DNA of 64,000 bases from Flavobacterium silvisoli (GTDB lineage Bacteria > Bacteroidota > Bacteroidia > Flavobacteriales > Flavobacteriaceae), in NCBI RefSeq assembly GCF_004329815.1, contig NZ_SJPE01000001.1, positions 186,001 to 250,000 on the forward strand. Reading direction: 5' to 3'. Position numbers and translations under genes: made by a program. A model generated the notes under the pieces. The model saw nothing but the letters and a program-made list of their open reading frames with translations. It searched no databases and was not told the DNA's origin. This document shows, piece after piece, positions 17,782 through 27,259 of the stretch (position 1 is the stretch's first letter; each line of letters opens with the position of its first letter).

Positions 17782-18710
17782 TGAATACTAAAACAACACA
17801 AACTGAAGAATTACTCGATGCTTTGGAGCAAAAATTCCAAGCCATCAATCAAAAAACCGATACCCATCTTGAAGGCCTTTTGTGGTCAAAACCAATTACA
17901 TATTGGGACTACATTCAAACAGATGCACTGTTAAATTTACAAACCCAGAGAACACTTTTGCCTGACGAAATGGTTTTCATCATGTACCATCAGGTTAATG
18001 AATTATTGTTTAAAATGATTCTTTGGGAAATCAAACAACTTTGTCACACCGATAAGCCTAAAACAGACTTTTTCACTGAAAAACTCCGTCGAATCAGTCG
18101 CTACTTTGACATGCTTACCACTTCATTTGACATTATGGGAGATGGTATGGAAGTAGAACAATACATGAAATTCAGAAACACATTGACTCCTGCCAGCGGT
18201 TTTCAAAGTGCTCAATACCGTTTAATAGAGTTTTCTTCAACCGATTTAATCAATCTAATCGATTACCGTTTCAGAGCTACCATAGACAGAAACACCCCTT
18301 ATTCTTACGCGTTTGAACACCTGTATTGGCAGGCAGCCGGGAAAGACCATACGACTGGAGAAAAATCATACCTGATTTTAGAATTTGAAAGAAAATATCG
18401 TGAAGAGTTTCTTCGTTATATGGAAGAATACAATACCATTAACATTTGGCAAAAATTCAAACAATTGCCTGAAACCGATCAAAAAGATGAAAATCTGGTA
18501 CAAGCCATGCGTCATTATGACCGTACGGTAAACATTACCTGGGTAATGGGGCATTTGAATGCAGCCAAAAAATACATCGAAAGCGGCCAAGGTTCAGGCG
18601 AAGCTACAGGAGGCAGTGATTGGAAAAAATACATGCATCCAAAGTACCAAAGAAGAATATTTTTCCCTGAACTGTGGAGTGAAGAAGAATTGAAAAACTG
18701 GGGTGAATAA
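17781..18710 (+). CDS. kynA: Tryptophan 2,3-dioxygenase
   Basis: A 309-residue heme dioxygenase that converts tryptophan to N-formylkynurenine, the first step of the kynurenine route. All-helical, with family signatures TYWDYIQTDALLNLQ, MVFIMYHQVNELLFKM, FRNTLTPASGFQSAQYR and the late GQGSGEATGGSDWKKYM. The length is normal for the bacterial tetrameric enzyme. It is coupled to the DUF3108 gene by a 1-bp overlap and is followed after 26 bp by the M23 peptidase. No other kynurenine-pathway gene is in the window. Confidence 0.95.
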   Translation: MNTKTTQTEELLDALEQKFQAINQKTDTHLEGLLWSKPITYWDYIQTDALLNLQTQRTLLPDEMVFIMYHQVNELLFKMILWEIKQLCHTDKPKTDFFTEKLRRISRYFDMLTTSFDIMGDGMEVEQYMKFRNTLTPASGFQSAQYRLIEFSSTDLINLIDYRFRATIDRNTPYSYAFEHLYWQAAGKDHTTGEKSYLILEFERKYREEFLRYMEEYNTINIWQKFKQLPETDQKDENLVQAMRHYDRTVNITWVMGHLNAAKKYIESGQGSGEATGGSDWKKYMHPKYQRRIFFPELWSEEELKNWGE

Positions 18711-18736
18711 ACCGGCACTGCATAAAAATAAAACGT

Positions 18737-19963
18737 TTGAAAAAAATACTCCTCATATTTTTTGCTTTAGCAACATTAATATCTTGTGATAAAACCGAAA
18801 AAAAATCGGTCAAACCTCATAAGAGTATGCCGCTTACCGTCGACTTTGGATTTAAATTGAATGATTACAACATTGTTGAAGACACTATTCAGTCCGGAGA
18901 TACATTTGGCAGTATTTTAGAAAAACAAAATCTGAACGGTAATCAAGTTTACGACATCGTTGCCAAAGTGAAAGACACTTTTGATGTGCGCTCCATCCGA
19001 AAAGGAAAACCTTTTCTTTTGCTGCGTACCAAAGATAAAACCAACAAACTTCAGGCATTTATTTACCAACCCGATCGGCTGAATTATTACATTGTTGACT
19101 TGAGAGATTCGGTCGTGGCACATAAAAGAACAAGACCGGTAAAATTTGTCACCAAAACAATAGCTGGTGCTTTAAATGGTTCGCTTTCGGAAACGCTTCA
19201 AAACTTAAAAGTTGATCCGGCTCTGGCACCTAAAATCGCCAAAATATACGCTTGGTCCATCGACTTCTTCAAACTGCAAAAAGGCGACAAGTTTGCCATG
19301 ACCTTTACCGAAAGATTCATTAATGACACTATTTATGACGGCGTCGACAGTTTAAAGGCAACCTATTTTGAGTACAAAGGCAAAAAAATATATGCCTTCC
19401 CATTTTCTCCTGACGGCAGTACCGGAAAACAACAATATTTTGACGAAGAAGGAAAAACTCTGAAAAACTTCTTCCTGAAAGCCCCGTTAAAATTTGTAAA
19501 CATCACATCGCGATACACCAAAAGTCGCTTCCATCCGGTGCAAAAAATATGGAAAGCTCACAACGGAACGGATTATGCAGCTCCTACAGGAACGCCAATC
19601 ATGACCACCGCTTCGGGAGTAGTTGAACAAGCCGGATATACTGCCGGTAACGGAAACTTCGTCAAAGTAAAACACGACCGAACGTACTCGACTCAGTATT
19701 TACACATGTCAAAAATCTTAGTGCGTCGCGGGCAACGGGTAACACAAGGACAAATTATCGGAAAAGTAGGAAGCACAGGCTTAGCCACAGGACCACATGT
19801 TTGCTATCGTTTCTGGAAAAACGGTGTACAGGTGGATGCGCTTCGTTTGAATTTGCCAACTTCAACTCCTATGGACTCTAAACTAAAACCAAAATTCATG
19901 GAACAAATGCTTCCGTTGAAAAAAGTGCTGGATAGTGTCTCTGATGTAAAATTCAGAAAGTAA
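18737..19963 (+). CDS. M23-family metallopeptidase, lipoprotein
   Basis: A 408-residue putative peptidoglycan endopeptidase. It starts at a TTG (18737), giving a clean lipoprotein signal (MKKILLIFFALATLISC, lipobox LISC). The C-terminal LytM domain has the first zinc ligands as H275-x3-D279 (AHNGTDYAAPTGTP). The second motif, usually HxH, reads H354-V-C356 (GPHVCYRFW), so the usual zinc-ligand His is a Cys. A LysM-like or coiled segment precedes it (about 50-90). The likely role is cell-wall remodelling in the periplasm. Cys can bind zinc, so activity is not excluded. Confidence 0.88.
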   Translation: MKKILLIFFALATLISCDKTEKKSVKPHKSMPLTVDFGFKLNDYNIVEDTIQSGDTFGSILEKQNLNGNQVYDIVAKVKDTFDVRSIRKGKPFLLLRTKDKTNKLQAFIYQPDRLNYYIVDLRDSVVAHKRTRPVKFVTKTIAGALNGSLSETLQNLKVDPALAPKIAKIYAWSIDFFKLQKGDKFAMTFTERFINDTIYDGVDSLKATYFEYKGKKIYAFPFSPDGSTGKQQYFDEEGKTLKNFFLKAPLKFVNITSRYTKSRFHPVQKIWKAHNGTDYAAPTGTPIMTTASGVVEQAGYTAGNGNFVKVKHDRTYSTQYLHMSKILVRRGQRVTQGQIIGKVGSTGLATGPHVCYRFWKNGVQVDALRLNLPTSTPMDSKLKPKFMEQMLPLKKVLDSVSDVKFRK

Positions 19964-20031
19964 TTCTCAATATAATTACTAACTACAACGTTAGCGTAAA
20001 ACATTCCGTTTTTTTAAGCCGTCAATAGTTG

Positions 20032-20039
20032 TAAATTTG
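20032..20039 (+). promoter_or_regulatory. -7 element of pgi
   Basis: TAAATTTG, 18 bp before the pgi ATG. Confidence 0.55.
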
Positions 20040-20057
20040 TTATTCAAACGTAAAAAA

Positions 20058-21701
20058 ATGGCATTACCTGATACGAATCCTACCAGCACTCATGCTTGGC
20101 AAAAATTACAACATCATTTTTCGCAAGTGCAAAATGTTTCAATGTCTGAGATGTTTGCCGGTGATAATACCAGAGCGGAAAAATTTCATATTCGGTGGAA
20201 TGATTTTTTAGTTGATTATTCCAAAAACAGAGTGAATCAGGAAACTCTGCAATTACTGCTGGAATTAGCCTATGAGGCAAACCTAAAAGAAGCGATAATT
20301 GAATATTTTAGCGGAGGTAATATCAACCGAACAGAAGACAGAGCCGTTTTACATACCGCCTTGAGAGCGCCTAAAAATAAAAGTGTTTTAGTAGATAGTA
20401 AAAACGTAATCCCGGAGATTTTTGAAGTAAAAAACAAGATAAAACATTTCACTGGTGAAGTAATTTCGGGGCAAAGAAAAGGACACACCGGTAAACCCTT
20501 TACTGATATAGTTAATATTGGAATTGGAGGTTCAGACCTGGGACCTGCCATGATTGTTGAAGCATTGCAATTCTATAAAAATCATCTGAATGTACACTTT
20601 GTCTCTAATGTAGATGGCGACCATGTAAATGAAATTATTAAAAAAATAAATCCGGAAACCACCCTTTTTGTAATCGTTTCTAAAACATTCACTACTCAAG
20701 AAACTCTTACTAATGCAGAAACCATTCGTTCTTGGTTTTTGAAATCGGCTACACCACAAGACATAGCCGAACACTTCGTTGCAGTTTCTACCAACATTGA
20801 AAAAGTAACCCAATTTGGCATCAATCCCGACAATATTTTTCCGATGTGGGATTGGGTTGGCGGCCGTTTTTCGCTTTGGAGTGCGGTGGGTTTATCCATA
20901 AGTTTAGCGGTTGGTTTCGGTCATTTTGAAAATCTTTTAAACGGCGCACATGAAATGGATGAACATTTCAAAAACGAAGCCTTTGATAAAAATATTCCGG
21001 TTATTTTAGCATTGCTCAGCATTTGGTACAATAATTTTTACGGAGCCGAAAGCGAGGCAATAATTCCTTACACGCAATATTTGCAAAAGTTGGCCCCCTA
21101 TCTGCAGCAGGGCATTATGGAAAGCAATGGTAAGAGCATTGGCCGTGACGGAAAACCGGTAAATTACCAAACAGGAACCATCATTTGGGGAGAACCGGGA
21201 ACCAATTCCCAACATGCTTTTTTTCAGTTAATGCATCAGGGAACTAAGTTGATTCCGACTGATTTCATTGGATTCATCAAACCGTTGTATGGCAATGACG
21301 AGCATCACAACAAGTTGATGTCTAATTTTTTTGCCCAAACTGAAGCCTTGTTAAACGGAAAAACAGAAACACAGGTAAAAGCAGAAATGGAAAAACAAGG
21401 AATTCCTGCTGAAACGGCTTCTTTCTTACTACCATTCAAAGTATTCTCCGGCAACAAACCTACTAATACCATTTTAATCCAAAAGTTGACACCAAAATCA
21501 TTAGGTTCCTTAGTGGCTATGTATGAGCATAAAATCTTTGTGCAGGGTATTATTTGGAACATTTTCAGTTACGACCAGTGGGGCGTTGAACTGGGAAAAC
21601 AATTGGCTAATTCTATTTTAGACGAAATCGATTCGGGTGTTGTGAAAAAGCATGACAGTTCGACCGAATTCCTTTTAAATCATTTTTTGAGCAACAAATA
21701 A
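20058..21701 (+). CDS. pgi: Glucose-6-phosphate isomerase
   Basis: A 547-residue cytosolic enzyme interconverting glucose-6-P and fructose-6-P, of the long form also found in E. coli. Signatures: [12 protein letters not shown] (about residues 155-166), [14 protein letters not shown], the PGI motif [15 protein letters not shown], and [11 protein letters not shown]-like [11 protein letters not shown] near the C-terminus. I start it at the ATG at 20058 ([14 protein letters not shown]): the upstream TTG at 20037 lies in the -7 element. A terminator follows immediately. Confidence 0.97.
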   Translation: MALPDTNPTSTHAWQKLQHHFSQVQNVSMSEMFAGDNTRAEKFHIRWNDFLVDYSKNRVNQETLQLLLELAYEANLKEAIIEYFSGGNINRTEDRAVLHTALRAPKNKSVLVDSKNVIPEIFEVKNKIKHFTGEVISGQRKGHTGKPFTDIVNIGIGGSDLGPAMIVEALQFYKNHLNVHFVSNVDGDHVNEIIKKINPETTLFVIVSKTFTTQETLTNAETIRSWFLKSATPQDIAEHFVAVSTNIEKVTQFGINPDNIFPMWDWVGGRFSLWSAVGLSISLAVGFGHFENLLNGAHEMDEHFKNEAFDKNIPVILALLSIWYNNFYGAESEAIIPYTQYLQKLAPYLQQGIMESNGKSIGRDGKPVNYQTGTIIWGEPGTNSQHAFFQLMHQGTKLIPTDFIGFIKPLYGNDEHHNKLMSNFFAQTEALLNGKTETQVKAEMEKQGIPAETASFLLPFKVFSGNKPTNTILIQKLTPKSLGSLVAMYEHKIFVQGIIWNIFSYDQWGVELGKQLANSILDEIDSGVVKKHDSSTEFLLNHFLSNK

Positions 21702-21715
21702 TTGTTATTTAACAG

Positions 21716-21743
21716 AAAACCTCATCGCCAAGTGAGGTTTTTT
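21716..21743 (+). terminator. Intrinsic terminator after pgi
   Basis: A 9-bp stem (AAAACCTCA with TGAGGTTTT) around an 8-nt loop, then Ts. Confidence 0.8.
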
Positions 21744-21757
21744 CATGCCTTTTTCTC

Positions 21758-21765
21758 TATATTTG
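21758..21765 (+). promoter_or_regulatory. -7 element of the small membrane-protein gene
   Basis: TATATTTG, 20 bp before the ATG at 21786. Confidence 0.55.
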
Positions 21766-21785
21766 TTATTCCAAAACAAAATACC

Positions 21786-22208
21786 ATGTACCACTTTATT
21801 CAAAAATTCCACTCGGGTTGGGCGTATATTGCGCTGTTATTATTAGTTGTTGCTGTTGTCAATTCGTTTATAGGAATGTCATCTCAAAAGGAGTTTACTG
21901 CAAAAGACCGTAAAATAGCACTCTTCGGACTAATTGCTACACACATACAACTATTGGTTGGATTAATTCTTTATTTTGTCTCTCCCCTGGGCTCTGAATC
22001 GTTTGGACTTATGAAGGACGCCGCTTTAAGATTAACATCTTTAGAACATCCGCTAACAAATATCGTTGCCATAGTATTAATCACCATCGGTTGGTCAAAA
22101 CATAAAAAAGCGGAAAACAGCGTTTCAAAGTTCAAGTCAATTGCCATTTTATATGGACTGGGGTTGCTTTTAATTCTGAGTAGAATTCCATGGAACCTTT
22201 GGTTCTAA
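21786..22208 (+). CDS. Four-helix integral membrane protein, possible cytochrome-b-like
   Basis: A 140-residue protein with four hydrophobic helices (about 9-32, 45-66, 87-106, 118-138). His residues near or in helices (HFIQKFHSGWAY, THIQLLVG, EHPLTNIV) make heme binding possible, which fits annotations of related Flavobacteriia proteins as cytochrome b, but no formal motif settles this. The longer frame from 21702 is rejected because it runs over the pgi terminator and the -7 element. It is flanked by terminators on both sides, so it is monocistronic. Confidence 0.65.
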   Translation: MYHFIQKFHSGWAYIALLLLVVAVVNSFIGMSSQKEFTAKDRKIALFGLIATHIQLLVGLILYFVSPLGSESFGLMKDAALRLTSLEHPLTNIVAIVLITIGWSKHKKAENSVSKFKSIAILYGLGLLLILSRIPWNLWF

Positions 22209-22218
22209 GTAAAAAGTA

Positions 22219-22242
22219 AAAGTCCTGCAAAGGGCTTTTTTT
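22219..22242 (+). terminator. Intrinsic terminator
   Basis: Stem AAAGTCC with GGGCTTT (one G-U pair), then a run of Ts; ends the small membrane-protein gene. Confidence 0.7.
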
Positions 22243-22283
22243 ATCAAGGTATGGTTTTTGCAAAACCTGTTGTACAAATTAAA

Positions 22284-22856
22284 ATGCTCCGTATGAATAC
22301 CAAAATAGTCCCTTTCTTTTCTTCTTTAGTTCTTCTGATTTTTTCCGCTTCGTTATGGGCTACAAACCCACCGCAACAGAAAGAAAAGAACAAACCAAAG
22401 GCGAAAGAAACCGCAGTTGCACCAAAAGAAAGTAAAGACAAGACCAAAGCCGCAACACTTCCGTTGACCAAAGTAGACACACTAAAAAATAAAGCGCTGG
22501 CAGAAATTCCGCAAGTAACCGACTCGTTGAAAACGGAAATGAACTTAAAGTTTAAATTCTACAAAAAAAATGCTCACGCTTCTTATTACGCCCAAAAATT
22601 CCATGGCAAAAGAACGGCAAGCGGAATTCGATTTGACAATACTAAATACACAGCCGCACATAAAAAACTGCCTTTCGGCACTAAAGTAAAAGTAACGAAT
22701 GAAGCCAACGGAAAATCGGTAATCGTAGAAATTACAGATCGTGGCCCTTTCTCTAAAGTACGTGAAATCGATTTATCCAAAAAAGCTTTTATGGAGTTGG
22801 TTGACAATAAAAATTCGGGGGCCGTAATTGTAAAACTGGAAGTGGAAGATAAATAA
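22284..22856 (+). CDS. RlpA-like double-psi beta-barrel protein, exported
   Basis: A 190-residue exported protein. After the signal peptide (MNTKIVPFFSSLVLLIFSASLWA) comes a Lys/Pro-rich linker (about 30-90) and a C-terminal RlpA/DPBB domain: HASYYAQKFHGKRTASG, LPFGTKVKVTN, ITDRGPF and REIDLSKKAF. RlpA proteins bind or cleave denuded peptidoglycan strands at septa; the aspartate of TDRGPF and HG-type residues are kept, but lytic transglycosylase activity is unproven here. The start could be 22284 or 22293; the ATG at 22251 probably lies inside the promoter (TATGGTTTTTG). It ends 1 bp before the convergent CYTH gene. Confidence 0.85.
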   Translation: MLRMNTKIVPFFSSLVLLIFSASLWATNPPQQKEKNKPKAKETAVAPKESKDKTKAATLPLTKVDTLKNKALAEIPQVTDSLKTEMNLKFKFYKKNAHASYYAQKFHGKRTASGIRFDNTKYTAAHKKLPFGTKVKVTNEANGKSVIVEITDRGPFSKVREIDLSKKAFMELVDNKNSGAVIVKLEVEDK

Positions 22857-22857
22857 A

Positions 22858-23325
22858 TTACCAGCTTCTGAAAGGATGACGGCTTAAATAGGCGTTGTAA
22901 AATCGCTCATCATTAGTAACCTCCTGCCCCAACCAGTGAGGTTTTACAAAAAATTCATCTTCTGATTGCAGTTCAATTTCTGCTAAAATCAAACCTTTAT
23001 TTTCACCATCAAAAACATCTACTTCAAAAAGGTGTTTGCCGATTTTTATTTCATAACGGGTTTTTTCAATAATTCCTTCTTCACAAAGCAAAAGCAATTT
23101 GTCTGCATCGGCTATTGGTATTTCGGTTTCCCACTCAAAGCGGGTTGTACCGGTTTCGTTGCCTTTTCCTTTGATGGTTAAATACCCTTTATTGCCGTTA
23201 ATTCTGACTCGAACTGCGCGTTCCGGATTTGAATTTAAATAGGCCTGTACTATTCGTTTTTCAACAAAAACTTCTTTCAAAAAATCATTCGAAAGGACTA
23301 AAAACTTTCTTTCTATTTCTATCAT
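22858..23325 (-). CDS. CYTH-domain phosphohydrolase or cyclase-like protein
   Basis: A 155-residue single-domain CYTH (triphosphate tunnel) protein. The signature EIERKF at residues 3-8 is intact, and the alternating charged strands that line the tunnel are present (RAVRVRINGNKGYLTIKGKG, TRFEWETEI, KTRYEIKIG, FEVDVFDGENKGLILAEIEL). Family members hydrolyse inorganic triphosphate or thiamine triphosphate or make cAMP; bacterial proteins this short are most often tripolyphosphatases. It is divergent from dinB across 40 bp. The ATG at 23325 is used because the frame's TTG extension is only three residues. Confidence 0.85.
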   Translation of the reverse strand: MIEIERKFLVLSNDFLKEVFVEKRIVQAYLNSNPERAVRVRINGNKGYLTIKGKGNETGTTRFEWETEIPIADADKLLLLCEEGIIEKTRYEIKIGKHLFEVDVFDGENKGLILAEIELQSEDEFFVKPHWLGQEVTNDERFYNAYLSRHPFRSW

Positions 23326-23353
23326 CACACACAAAATTTATCGAAAGATACTA

Positions 23354-23361
23354 TAAATTTG
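23354..23361 (+). promoter_or_regulatory. -7 element of dinB, implying a leaderless mRNA
   Basis: TAAATTTG ends 4 bp before the dinB ATG, so the predicted start point falls at the initiation codon. Confidence 0.5.
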
Positions 23362-23365
23362 TGAC

Positions 23366-24448
23366 ATGGCGGAACCGATTTCTTATCGAAAAATTATTCA
23401 TATCGACATGGATGCCTTTTATGCTTCGGTCGAACAAATGGACAATCCTGAGTTGAGAGGAAAACCTCTGGCTGTGGGCGGAAGTGAGGTTCGCGGTGTG
23501 GTATCGGCGGCAAGTTATGAAGCGCGTAAATTTGGGGTTCGCAGTGCTATGAGCGGCATTCAGGCCAAAAGAAATTGTCCGGATTTAATTTTTGTCCGAC
23601 CGCGTTTTGACCGTTACAAAGAAATTTCAAAAAAGATTCGGAAAATTTTTCACGAGTACACTGATTTGGTCGAACCTCTGTCGCTGGATGAAGCGTATTT
23701 GGATGTTACTCAAAATAAAAAAGGGAATCCCAGTGCCACCTTGATTGCCCAGGAAATCAGAAAACGCATCTTTGAAGAAGTTGGTTTAACCGCCTCTGCC
23801 GGTATTTCGGTTAATAAATTTGTGGCCAAAATTGCCAGCGATTACAACAAACCCAACGGACAGAAAACGGTAAATCCGGAAGAAGTTGAGTCTTTTTTAG
23901 AAAATCTCGACATCAAAAAATTTTACGGTATCGGAAAAGTAACCACCGAAAGAATGTACCATTTGGGGATTTTTACCGGAAAAGATTTGAAATCAAAATC
24001 GAAAGAATTTCTGGAGGAGCATTTCAGCAAAAGCGGATTGCATTTTTACAACATTGTCAGAGGCATTCACAACAGCTCGGTAAAACCTAACCGTATAGCC
24101 AAATCGGTAGCAGCCGAACACACGTTCAATGAAAACCTGACTTCAGAAATATTTATGGTGGAAAAACTGGAGCGCATAGCAGGTGAGCTGGAAAAGAGAT
24201 TGAAGCGATACAACATTTCCGGAAAAACCGTAACGTTAAAAATTAAATACAGCGATTTTACGACACAAACCCGAAGCAAAACACTGCCTTACTTCATCTC
24301 TGATAAAGGATTGCTCTTAGAGACTGCTAAGGAGCTTTTGTTTCAGGAACGAATGAAGGAGTCAGTTCGATTACTCGGCATCTCGTTAAACAATTTAAAT
24401 ACCGAAATAAAGAAAACGGTTGTAGTGCAATTGAAATTTGAATTTTAG
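23366..24448 (+). CDS. dinB: DNA polymerase IV
   Basis: A 360-residue Y-family translesion polymerase. Catalytic motifs: HIDMDAFYASVEQ (residues 12-24) and LSLDEAYLDVT (near 108-118), with the steric-gate region YEARKFGVRSAMSG. Little-finger domain at about 240-345. The C-terminus lacks an obvious QLxLF-type beta-clamp peptide; the last residues are VVVQLKFEF, where QLKFEF could serve. It is transcribed alone between a divergent CYTH gene and a bidirectional terminator. Expression after DNA damage is expected from the family, but I saw no LexA-type palindrome. Confidence 0.96.
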   Translation: MAEPISYRKIIHIDMDAFYASVEQMDNPELRGKPLAVGGSEVRGVVSAASYEARKFGVRSAMSGIQAKRNCPDLIFVRPRFDRYKEISKKIRKIFHEYTDLVEPLSLDEAYLDVTQNKKGNPSATLIAQEIRKRIFEEVGLTASAGISVNKFVAKIASDYNKPNGQKTVNPEEVESFLENLDIKKFYGIGKVTTERMYHLGIFTGKDLKSKSKEFLEEHFSKSGLHFYNIVRGIHNSSVKPNRIAKSVAAEHTFNENLTSEIFMVEKLERIAGELEKRLKRYNISGKTVTLKIKYSDFTTQTRSKTLPYFISDKGLLLETAKELLFQERMKESVRLLGISLNNLNTEIKKTVVVQLKFEF

Positions 24449-24453
24449 TCATA

Positions 24454-24481
24454 AAAAAACCAGCTTTAAAAGCTGGTTTTT
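24454..24481. terminator. Bidirectional terminator between dinB and the BI-1 gene
   Basis: A stem (AACCAGCTTT with AAGCTGGTT) flanked by A-rich and T-rich tracts on both sides, so it can end both convergent transcripts. Confidence 0.85.
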
Positions 24482-24497
24482 CGATTTGAAAATCTTT

Positions 24498-25262
24498 TTA
24501 TTTTTTAGAAAGCTTAGAAAGTAGTCTTAAGAATTCGATGTACAACCAAACCAGTGTAATCATCAATCCCATAGCTCCGTACCACTCCATGTATTTTGGC
24601 AATTTATTTTGTACTCCTTTTTCAATTTGGTCAAAGTCTAAAAATAAATTCAAAGCCGCAACTACTATTACAAAAGCACTGATTCCGATACTCATCATTG
24701 AGTTACCATAATGAACCGGCTGGAAACTGGTAAACATTGCCAACAACCAAGAGATCAAATAATAGGTTGCAATAGCTAATGTAGCCGCAATAACAACCGA
24801 TCTGAACTTATCGTTCACTTTTACAATTTCGTATTTGTACAAACCAAAACAAACCATAAACGTTACAAAGGTGCAGCTAACAGCTTGTATAACAATACCC
24901 GGATACATGATTTCAAAAATAGACGAAATTCCGCCAATGAAAAGCCCTTCGAATATGGCATAACCCGGCGCTAAAAATCCCGAATTTTGCGGTCGGAATG
25001 TAGCAATTAAAACCAAAATCAAACCAACAATAGCTCCGCCAATGGTCAATACTATTGGATTTTGTCCGTTGTAAGTCATGGTCCAAGTTATGGCTGCACT
25101 GGCAATCAACAAAATCAACATCAGGAAACTTTTGTTGATGGTACCCGAAACCGTCATGGTTTGATTGTAATCAATAATTACCGCTTCGTGGGTTGTATCC
25201 GCTGTGTTACGGGCGCTTTCCGTAAACGATTTTGATTTGAAAAATGGATTGTTTGAATTCAT
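24498..25262 (-). CDS. Bax inhibitor-1/YccA-family membrane protein
   Basis: A 254-residue protein with seven hydrophobic segments after an approximately 40-residue cytosolic N-terminus. The family pattern is present, with a helix carrying FEGLFIGGISSIFE and a late FLDFDQIEKGVQNKLPKYMEWYGAMGL, where the conserved acidic residues act in the pH-sensitive calcium leak known for bacterial BI-1 homologs. Here the function is inferred from family only. It is downstream of pyk by 29 bp on the minus strand and closed by the bidirectional terminator at 24454-24481. Confidence 0.88.
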   Translation of the reverse strand: MNSNNPFFKSKSFTESARNTADTTHEAVIIDYNQTMTVSGTINKSFLMLILLIASAAITWTMTYNGQNPIVLTIGGAIVGLILVLIATFRPQNSGFLAPGYAIFEGLFIGGISSIFEIMYPGIVIQAVSCTFVTFMVCFGLYKYEIVKVNDKFRSVVIAATLAIATYYLISWLLAMFTSFQPVHYGNSMMSIGISAFVIVVAALNLFLDFDQIEKGVQNKLPKYMEWYGAMGLMITLVWLYIEFLRLLSKLSKK

Positions 25263-25291
25263 ATTATTTTTTTGCTTTAAATATAATAAAA

Positions 25292-26722
25292 TTATTCTAT
25301 TTCTGATACTCTTAATGTATTTACCATCCCTTTATCAGCTACCGGCATCGCCGCCAAATTAATCAGCATGTCTCCTTTTTTTACATACCCTTTTTCTTTG
25401 GCCATTTGGTTGATGTCTTCTACTGTGTCGTCAGTACTTACAAACTTGTCATAATAAAAAGCATTCACTCCCCAAAGTAAGTTCAACTGGGTCAAAATCC
25501 TTCTGTTAGAAGTGTACACCAAAATATGGGCTTGAGGTCTCCAGGCAGAAATCTGAAAAGCCGTATAACCGCTGTTGGTCAGCGTTGAAATAGCTTTGGC
25601 TTTTATGTCATTGGCCATAGTAGCCGCATGGTAACAAATAGACTTGGTAATAAAGCGCTTGGTTCTGACATGAGGCGGATTTTGAGGCACTACAATGAGT
25701 GGAGAATCCTCAACCGCTTCAATGATTTGGGTCATCTTTTCGATAACCTCTACGGGATAACTACCCACCGAAGTTTCGCCCGAAAGCATCACGGCATCTG
25801 CTCCATCCATAACTGAATTTGCTACATCATTTACTTCAGCCCGGGTTGGTGTTAAACTGGTAATCATGGTTTCCATCATTTGCGTAGCAACGATTACCGG
25901 AATTCTTGCTGTTTTAGCTCTGTGAATCAATTTCTTTTGAATCAAAGGGACTTCGTGCGCCGGAATTTCCACTCCCAAATCACCGCGAGCCACCATCAAT
26001 CCGTCACAAAAAGCAACGATTTTATCGATGTTTTCAACCGCTTCTGGCTTCTCGATTTTAGCAATAATCGGAATTTTATGGTCGGAATGTTTGGCAATTA
26101 AATCTTGTAATTCTTCCAAATCTTTGGGAGTTCTCACAAAGGAAAGCGCTATCCAGTCTACTTTTTCATCTATGGCAAACAATGCATCTTTAATATCCTT
26201 TTTGGTCAATGCCGGCAAGGATACTTTGGTTTGCGGCAGGTTAACTCCTTTCTTAGATTTTAACGGACCGCCCTGAATCACCTTACAAACAACTTCGGTA
26301 GTACCGTTAGTTTCCAAAGCTTCAAAAATCAACTTACCATCATCTAACAAGATTCGTTCTCCCGGATTTACATCTTTAGGAAAAGACAAATAATTCATAT
26401 AAACCCGTTCCTTGGTTCCCGGAACATCTTCGGCGGTTTGAAAGGTAATGATATCCCCGGGCTTTACCACCACATCCTCTTTCATCACCCCAACACGCAA
26501 TTTGGGACCTTGTAAATCGGCCAAAATAGCTGTGGTATACCCGAACTCTTCGTTCAGTGCTCTAATAATATCGATTCTTTCTTTTACGTCAGTGTAATCA
26601 GCGTGAGAGAAATTAATGCGAAATACATTCACACCGGCATCTATCATTTCTTTAATTACTTCTCTCGAACTACATGCAGGCCCCAGCGTGGCTACAATCT
26701 TAGTTTTTTTTCTCGTTGGCAT
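25292..26722 (-). CDS. pyk: Pyruvate kinase
   Basis: A 476-residue glycolytic enzyme making pyruvate and ATP from phosphoenolpyruvate and ADP. Signatures: KIVATLGPACSS (N-terminus), the active-site block PIIAKIEKPEAVENI with its catalytic Lys, and VARGDLGVEIP, VIVATQMMETM and DGADAVMLSGETS. Domain order is A-B-A-C, with the C-terminal allosteric domain at about 350-476. It starts 5 bp after the IPExxxVDY gene, so the two form an operon; the same pairing is known in related genomes. Confidence 0.97.
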   Translation of the reverse strand: MPTRKKTKIVATLGPACSSREVIKEMIDAGVNVFRINFSHADYTDVKERIDIIRALNEEFGYTTAILADLQGPKLRVGVMKEDVVVKPGDIITFQTAEDVPGTKERVYMNYLSFPKDVNPGERILLDDGKLIFEALETNGTTEVVCKVIQGGPLKSKKGVNLPQTKVSLPALTKKDIKDALFAIDEKVDWIALSFVRTPKDLEELQDLIAKHSDHKIPIIAKIEKPEAVENIDKIVAFCDGLMVARGDLGVEIPAHEVPLIQKKLIHRAKTARIPVIVATQMMETMITSLTPTRAEVNDVANSVMDGADAVMLSGETSVGSYPVEVIEKMTQIIEAVEDSPLIVVPQNPPHVRTKRFITKSICYHAATMANDIKAKAISTLTNSGYTAFQISAWRPQAHILVYTSNRRILTQLNLLWGVNAFYYDKFVSTDDTVEDINQMAKEKGYVKKGDMLINLAAMPVADKGMVNTLRVSEIE

Positions 26723-26727
26723 TCTAT

Positions 26728-27216
26728 TTAAAAAATTAAATTATTTTTCGATTTTATTTTTTCAGCTTCAACAGTGTATACTGTTGTAACCCTTTCAATT
26801 TTCTTGATGCAATTTGCAATTTTCGCAACGTCTATCGTATCTTCCGCATTTTCTATTTTTAAAAAGTAATCCACTTTTTTAAACTCGGGTATCAAATAAA
26901 TTTTGGTCGAAAATTTACTGCTGACATCCGCAAACAAGCCTTCATTACCGGCTGATGACGCAACTAAAACATCATTTTGATTTTGAATCAGATTCCAGAA
27001 AATATCCTTCTTTTCATCTTCAAAAATAAACCTAGTAAATTGGGTTTCTCCTTCTCTATTGCTGATGTGGATATTGCAATTGCTCTTTTTTAAATTAATC
27101 GGAAGCTGTTGATTAATGTAATAAGCCAATCGGTAATCCTCTAATGGTGAATGAATAGCAATTAGCTGATAATCTATTTCGTCAAACTCATCCCAATGCA
27201 ATTTGTGAATGGCCAT
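26728..27216 (-). CDS. IPExxxVDY-family protein
   Basis: A 162-residue cytosolic protein named after its motif, seen here as LIPEFKKVDYFLKIE (about residues 115-129). The function is unknown; the family is restricted mainly to Flavobacteriia and its gene is regularly next to pyk. The start at 27216 (MAIHKLHWDEFDE) is chosen over the TTG at 27225. A -7-like TATATTTA on the minus strand (27235-27242) and a palindrome at 27247-27259 lie just upstream. Confidence 0.88.
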   Translation of the reverse strand: MAIHKLHWDEFDEIDYQLIAIHSPLEDYRLAYYINQQLPINLKKSNCNIHISNREGETQFTRFIFEDEKKDIFWNLIQNQNDVLVASSAGNEGLFADVSSKFSTKIYLIPEFKKVDYFLKIENAEDTIDVAKIANCIKKIERVTTVYTVEAEKIKSKNNLIF

Positions 27217-27246
27217 ACCTTGCAATTTAAGTTGTAAATATAGTGT

Positions 27247-27259
27247 ATCTGTTACAGAT
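27247..27259. promoter_or_regulatory. Palindrome in the IPExxxVDY-pyk promoter
   Basis: A perfect inverted repeat ATCTGT-T-ACAGAT, 5 bp upstream of the likely -7 (TATATTTA, minus strand). Its position between -7 and -33 would suit a repressor. A second imperfect repeat (TCGCTAAG/CTTAACGA, 27262-27287) lies next to it. Confidence 0.35.
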
